Source: Neobacillus notoginsengisoli (GTDB lineage: Bacteria > Bacillota > Bacilli > Bacillales > Cytobacillaceae). Taken from it: DNA of 57,617 nt. Both the position numbers and the translations under genes were made by a program. The notes beneath the pieces were generated by a model. The model worked only from the letters and a program-made list of their open reading frames with translations. It was not told the origin of the DNA and searched no databases. The stretch is taken from NCBI RefSeq assembly GCF_003515685.1, contig NZ_QWEG01000020.1, positions 1 through 57,617 of the forward strand. The letters are read 5' to 3'. Shown one piece after another: positions 53,642-57,617 of this stretch. Numbering within the stretch: the stretch's first letter is position 1; each line of letters starts with the position of its first letter.

Positions 53642-54022
53642 ATGAACATGGAAAACGTATCAAATGTCGATAAAGTGGAATCGATAAAATCCTTAATATC
53701 GACAATTCGCAAACTCGAAAATGCCTTGGCTCAGATGACTGAGAAAGGGGCAAATACGACCTTAGTAAAAAAACGGCTCAAAGCTGTTACTATCGGCTTA
53801 GCTATGCTGGAAAACGTTTGGAATCAAAGGCCCCATCATTATACCGAGGAAGATTTAGCAGAAGTCCACACTGTTCTCACTGGTTTACTCCCATCAATCG
53901 AGAACGTTTATGCCAAGTCCAAGGAAGGCAGCCCTCAAAGGACGCTTTTGGAAAGAAGGAAGAAATCATTGGAACTAGCTGTACAGGCGATTGACGAGTC
54001 TTTGTATAAAAATTTGCCTTGA
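53642..54022 (+). CDS. Helical protein of unknown function (126 aa)
   Basis: ATG with GAGAGG upstream; a second ATG two codons on is equally possible. Nearly all helix: VESIKSLISTIRKLENALAQM, KKRLKAVTIGLAMLENVW, DLAEVHTVLTGLLPSIENVY, LLERRKKSLELAVQAI. No membrane segment, no signal peptide. No family recognised. It stands alone with its own promoter-like element. Confidence 0.7.
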   Translation: MNMENVSNVDKVESIKSLISTIRKLENALAQMTEKGANTTLVKKRLKAVTIGLAMLENVWNQRPHHYTEEDLAEVHTVLTGLLPSIENVYAKSKEGSPQRTLLERRKKSLELAVQAIDESLYKNLP

Positions 54023-54125
54023 TGAACAGTATAGCTGTGGTTTTTTGAATAAGCGGGACCTTTTTTTAGATTCTTAGAAACCAACCCCCTACTTTTTTGC
54101 CCGTTGGGGAACTTTAAAAGATCCA

Positions 54126-54428
54126 TTCGGCCGATTCCAAGGGGGATTCATCCGAATCGTGGGGAGATTCGTCCGGATTCGGAGAACATTCGGCCGGATT
54201 CAATGGGGATTCGTCCAAATCAGATCTTTATTCGTCCGGAGCCGAAAAATCACTAAGCAAAATCCACCTTTAATGCATTCTCTATTCAACCGTAGGAACG
54301 CTTTCGGCCGATTCCAAGGGGGATTCATCCGAATCGTGGGGAGATTCGTCCGGATTCGGAGAACATTCGGCCGGATTCAATGGGGATTCGTCCAAATCAG
54401 ATGTTCATTCGTCCGGAGCCGAAAAATC
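54126..54428. repeat. Direct repeat of about 125 bp at 177-bp spacing, built of short units
   Basis: 54126-54251 and 54303-54428 differ at only a few positions. Each block consists of four to five units of 17-25 nt of the form GGGGATTCGTCCGGATTCGG with inner palindromes. A frame across it (54159-54455) merely reflects the repeat. Confidence 0.85.
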
Positions 54429-54456
54429 GCCAAGCCCTCCCCTATTCAATCGTAAA

Positions 54457-54494
54457 AAAAGCGCCTTAATCCTCCTTGGATTAAAGCACCGCGA
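54457..54494 (-). terminator. Terminator of the YkvA gene
   Basis: GTGCTTTAATCC and GGATTAAGGCGC with loop AAGGA and TTTTTTT on the minus strand. Confidence 0.85.
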
Positions 54495-54511
54495 TGAGAT
54501 TTCCACTTCAA

Positions 54512-54895
54512 CTACTGAAATAAGTTGAAAATTTTTATAACAGCCCAAATTATAAACAAAGACCAGATGAATAGAATAATGGAACCGACTATCCAATTCT
54601 TCGGTTTACCGTTTTTCAGCATTTCTTCTGCCTTAGCTTCGCAATCTTTCAGGACATCCTTTGGAATCATCTTTAATGCAAAAACTATCGCGATTGGCAG
54701 GAGAATGACCTCATCTAGATAGCCGAGAAATGGGATGAAATCAGGGATTAGGTCAATTGGGCTGAACGCATAAGCAACGACCCCCGCGGTAAATGCTTTA
54801 GCATACCAAGGTGTTCTTTCATCTTTATATGCAAAGTAAAGAACGTATATTTGTCGTTTTAGATTCCTCGCCCATGATTTGATTTTGTTTAACAT
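54512..54895 (-). CDS. DUF1232 (YkvA family) membrane protein
   Basis: 127 aa from ATG 54895 with AGGAGGT upstream. The DUF1232 core is TPWYAKAFTAGVVAYAFSPIDLIPDFIPFLGYLDEVILLP, with the SPIDLIPDFIP signature, and a C-terminal hydrophobic helix (IVGSIILFIWSLFIIWAVI). Function in the family is unknown. Confidence 0.9.
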   Translation of the reverse strand: MLNKIKSWARNLKRQIYVLYFAYKDERTPWYAKAFTAGVVAYAFSPIDLIPDFIPFLGYLDEVILLPIAIVFALKMIPKDVLKDCEAKAEEMLKNGKPKNWIVGSIILFIWSLFIIWAVIKIFNLFQ

Positions 54896-55008
54896 GATAC
54901 CTCCTGTAACCGTAAGATATGGTTTTTTTCCCATTTACAACACTTCGCATGTTCTACAGAGATTCAGCCGGTGGGCAGTCCGATGTTGCTTTCATCCAAT
55001 ACAGGAAT

Positions 55009-55437
55009 TCACCTTTTTAGGAACCTCTCCCATAAAGTTTCATCAACCATAAAAAATCCCTCGTGTGAACATGCAGCCAAGATACATTTGTCATTTTGAT
55101 AAAACATTAAGTCTTCTGGCAGTTCCGGGCTAATCCACCCAAAAAGCGAATCGCTATATTCTTCCAAAAAATCCCTTGTTGCATTATTGAAATGAAAGTA
55201 ATAAACGTACGCCGTATCTTCAGCAAGCCTTGTTGTTTCCCATTCCCGTTGAATTTTTCTTTCTATTAAATGTCCTTTCATATCGACTATTAAATCGTCA
55301 ATGTAAGCAAGGCGCTCTTCTTCGATCTCCATCATTTGTCTATTCTCAACAAAAGCAAAACGATTACATTGTCTTGAAAGTAAGTCAATTAATTGTTTGT
55401 ATTTTTTGCCTTTTACATTTTCATGCATCATGAGCAT
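55009..55437 (-). CDS. Conserved hypothetical protein (142 aa)
   Basis: ATG with GGAGG upstream. The N-terminal half is helical and charged (KGKKYKQLIDLLSRQCNRFAF, MEIEEERLAYIDDLIVDMKG), the C-terminal half acidic/aromatic (EYSDSLFGWISPELPEDLMFY, ACSHEGFFMVDETLWERFL). No motif I can assign. The following 299 bp to the LysE gene show no feature. Confidence 0.7.
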   Translation of the reverse strand: MLMMHENVKGKKYKQLIDLLSRQCNRFAFVENRQMMEIEEERLAYIDDLIVDMKGHLIERKIQREWETTRLAEDTAYVYYFHFNNATRDFLEEYSDSLFGWISPELPEDLMFYQNDKCILAACSHEGFFMVDETLWERFLKR

Positions 55438-55736
55438 ATTTCATTCCTCCATGGCCCACTAACCTCTCGTTTGTCTAATTAGGAATTCAACAAAAACATA
55501 CGTTAATCCTGCCTGGATTAGCCCTCTATTCATTTCACAGAAAAGTTTCAGGCCTTAGGGAATGACCCCCTACTGATGCAGGATTCACTTGAGATAATGT
55601 TATTTTAAGTCCGAGTGGTTGGGAAAATTACGCCGCAACTATTATTTCAGCAAAACTTATTGGTATTTCTAAATTCATTTGATATACTTTACCGAATACT
55701 TACCAAGGTAGTCACTATGAAGAGAGGAGAAATGGC

Positions 55737-56366
55737 ATGGATAGCTTACTTACTTACATCTCAATTGCTGCAATGATGGTTCTGATCCCAGGAGCGGATA
55801 CGATGCTACTGGTGCGGAACACGCTCAGCTATGGCCAAAAAGCCGGGCGGTATACGATTCTTGGAATGGCAACGGGACTTATTTTTTGGACGATTATTGC
55901 GATTCTTGGCTTATCTGTCGTCATTGCAAAGTCTGTCATTCTCTTCAGCACAATAAAATATTTGGGAGCTGCTTACTTAATCTATCTCGGTATCAGAAGC
56001 TTTTTTGCGAAAAGCGGGGTTTCCCTGGAGGAGATTCAGGCACATGCAAATGTACCCGTGGATTCTTCGAGCCGGCATCATAAAGCGTCTTTCATGCAAG
56101 CATTACTCAGTAATGTCCTTAATCCAAAGACTGTTTTGGTTTACATCACCGTCATGCCGCAATTTATCGATTTGAGTGGAAATGTCAATCAGCAATTGAT
56201 TGTTCTGGCATCCATCCTTACCGGACTCGCTGTATTGTGGTTTTTAATCCTCGTTTATGTCATTGATTTCGCAAAAAAGTGGCTGAAAAACTCCAAATTT
56301 CAAAAAGTTTTTCAAAAATCAACCGGCTTACTTTTAGTAAGTTTCGGCGTTAAAACAGGCATTTAA
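55737..56366 (+). CDS. LysE/RhtB family amino-acid exporter
   Basis: 209 aa with six membrane helices. N-terminal signature VLIPGADTMLLVRNTLSYGQKAG and LGMATGLIFWTIIAILGLSVV; KYLGAAYLIYLGIRSF; ALLSNVLNPKTVLVYITVMPQFI. This is the LysE translocator pattern. Exports an amino acid or derivative; substrate not inferable. ATG with GAGGAGA upstream, terminator at 56379-56410. Confidence 0.92.
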   Translation: MDSLLTYISIAAMMVLIPGADTMLLVRNTLSYGQKAGRYTILGMATGLIFWTIIAILGLSVVIAKSVILFSTIKYLGAAYLIYLGIRSFFAKSGVSLEEIQAHANVPVDSSSRHHKASFMQALLSNVLNPKTVLVYITVMPQFIDLSGNVNQQLIVLASILTGLAVLWFLILVYVIDFAKKWLKNSKFQKVFQKSTGLLLVSFGVKTGI

Positions 56367-56378
56367 ACCATTATCAAA

Positions 56379-56410
56379 CACCGTTCAGACAACTGAACGG
56401 TGTTTCTTTT
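56379..56410 (+). terminator. Terminator of the LysE-type gene
   Basis: AAACACCGTTCAG and CTGAACGGTGTTT around ACAA, then CTTTTGG. A short REP-like core (GGGACGGTTCTGG) begins at 56409. Confidence 0.85.
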
Positions 56411-56650
56411 GGCAAATTAGGGACGGTTCTGGGTTTGCCGGGGCAGTCGCGCATGGCCGCCGACGCTATATTTTGCTTAATCTGTTTCACATCTGCTTTT
56501 TTACAGCCTCCATTAAAATATTTCAATCCTGTGATAAATATTAAATTCGAGCGCATACTGTTTCTTTTTCTTAAAATTAACATTATAATCCGCACTAGAT
56601 GATTTTTTTAGGGAAAAATTATACTTCTAGCTTAGGGGAGGAGATTGATT

Positions 56651-57418
56651 ATGAAGAAAATGATGTTTATGGTATTAACCGGTCTATTGGCCGTTGTTTT
56701 AGCAGCATGCGGAGGAAATGAAGAAAGTAAAGAAGCTAAAAATAATGATAAAGAAAAAACAGCGCAAACCGATCAACAGAAAGAACACCAAAAGCAAGTG
56801 GAAGAAATGCAAAAGAAATTAGAAGCACAGCAAATAGATGAAAAGAAAACTGTTGCCATAGTGAATAAAGAAGAAATTTCAGGAAGCGACTATAATAACG
56901 CTTTAGCTTCTGTACAAGGACAAATGCAGCAAATGGGACAAGATCCGACTTCTAAAGAAGCTGCAGAGCAAGTGAAAAGCCAAACCATTGACAGTTTAGT
57001 CAGACAAACTCTTCTGCTTCAAGATGTAGATAAAAAAGGCTATAAAGTTTCAGAGGCAGATGTTAATAAGCAGCTGGACGAAGTAAAAAAACAGTTTAAA
57101 ACAGAAAAAGAGTTCGAAGCCGCTCTTAAAAAATCCGGCATCGATATAAAAACACTTAAAACTCAAATAGCTGACGATCTCAAACTTACACAATACTTTG
57201 AGAAAGAAGTGCCGGCGGGTAAAATAACCGATGAAGAAATTCAAAAAACGTATGATCAATTTGCGGAACAAGGAAAGAAATCTGGACAAGAAGTTCCAAA
57301 GTTTAAAGAAGTAAAACCGCAAATCGAACAATCTCTTCAACAGCAAAAACAGCAGGAAAAGATCGCTCAGCGAATTGAAGAGTTAAAGAAAAATGCGAAG
57401 ATTGATATTAAGATTTAA
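56651..57418 (+). CDS. SurA_N-domain lipoprotein, probable folding factor
   Basis: 255 aa from ATG 56651 (AGGGGAGG at 9 nt; an in-frame TTG at 56645 is too close to that site). Lipoprotein signal MKKMMFMVLTGLLAVVLAAC with lipobox Cys20. A charged linker is followed by the SurA N-terminal domain (VAIVNKEEISGSDYNNALAS, DSLVRQTLLLQDVDKKGYKV, ITDEEIQKTYDQFAEQGKKS). No parvulin isomerase domain is seen, so it is a chaperone-like module rather than a full PrsA. Confidence 0.9.
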   Translation: MKKMMFMVLTGLLAVVLAACGGNEESKEAKNNDKEKTAQTDQQKEHQKQVEEMQKKLEAQQIDEKKTVAIVNKEEISGSDYNNALASVQGQMQQMGQDPTSKEAAEQVKSQTIDSLVRQTLLLQDVDKKGYKVSEADVNKQLDEVKKQFKTEKEFEAALKKSGIDIKTLKTQIADDLKLTQYFEKEVPAGKITDEEIQKTYDQFAEQGKKSGQEVPKFKEVKPQIEQSLQQQKQQEKIAQRIEELKKNAKIDIKI

Positions 57419-57449
57419 GATGTTCCACACTAAACCGAACAGCTCAAAG

Positions 57450-57617
57450 GGTAATTGAGACAACGAAAAAGAAGATGAACCTCTACAAAATGATATGCTC
57501 CCCTTAAGGTAGACAGATTAAAAAATAAAAATCTGTTTACTTTAAGGGGAGTTTTTATTATGTCAAAAAGGGCACTTTCCCTCCAAGATAAAATCAAAAT
57601 CATTCATGCATACGATA
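57450..57617 (+). mobile_element. Left end of an IS3-like insertion sequence, cut by the window edge
   Basis: CTCCCCTTAAGGTAGACAGATT and its near inverted copy form a long stem before an ATG (57560). The frame reads SKRALSLQDKIKIIHAYD and continues past the window: the start of an IS150/IS3-type OrfA helix-turn-helix protein. The stem followed by TTTTTATT would stop read-in transcription. The precise outer end cannot be fixed without the other end. Confidence 0.6.

Noticed and set aside
54159-54455. 98-codon open frame with repeated Arg-rich peptide
   Set aside because: It only mirrors the DNA repeat, has no ribosome site and occupies a clear noncoding repeat block.
56374-56595. 73-codon minus-strand frame after the LysE gene
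   Set aside because: It crosses a terminator and a REP-like core and shows no recognisable domain.

Overview
The window is chromosomal DNA of a Bacillus-like Firmicute (Bacillaceae). The evidence is strong Shine-Dalgarno sites with frequent TTG/GTG starts, a B. subtilis-type fadN-fadA-fadE set under a FadR-type operator, a YwqC/D/E-type capsule control module, Vpr- and YwaD-type secreted peptidases, and U-tracted intrinsic terminators. Species cannot be named from the sequence. No rRNA, tRNA or CRISPR array was found.

1-21 kb, minus strand: one long exopolysaccharide/capsule operon read right to left. It starts with a chain-length regulator, a BY-kinase and a PHP-type phosphatase. A structured leader RNA and a strong terminator follow (very probably the EAR/epsC processive antitermination element). 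Then come a PglF/EpsC-type dehydratase, an aminotransferase, a WecD-like acetyltransferase and a PglC-like phosphoglycosyl transferase (a bacillosamine-type primer sugar). Next are a CapE/CapF/CapG set for UDP-L-FucNAc, five glycosyltransferases, a Wzy-like polymerase, a Wzx-like flippase and a TupA-like ATP-grasp enzyme. The distal part is much more AT-rich than the head, as expected for an exchangeable cassette. Past the final terminator lies the 5' end of a group IIC intron.

21-33 kb: a large secreted subtilase and a secreted M28 aminopeptidase (which share a 3'-UTR repeat), an AI-2E family membrane protein, an ECF sigma/DUF4179 anti-sigma pair, a 52-nt tandem array, a VOC protein and a proteasome-fold Ntn hydrolase with a predicted Ser nucleophile.

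33-41 kb, accessory: a DUF4062 (TIR-like) plus GAF-like protein coupled to a 56-aa protein, several small orphan proteins, and a four-gene operon (carrier protein, AMP-forming ligase, MBOAT acyltransferase, SGNH protein). This operon has the enzyme logic of dlt, but a near-consensus Fur box lies on its promoter. It is the best candidate here for an undescribed system.

41-57.6 kb: an excalibur protein, the GC-rich fad operon with repeat-filled gaps, a second ECF/DUF4179 pair, a urea transporter, DUF1697, MOSC, YkvA and LysE proteins, a SurA-like lipoprotein, and the start of an IS3-like element at the right edge. A dispersed repeat with core GGGACGGTTC is common between 21 and 49 kb but absent from the EPS genes and from the 33-44 kb accessory block.
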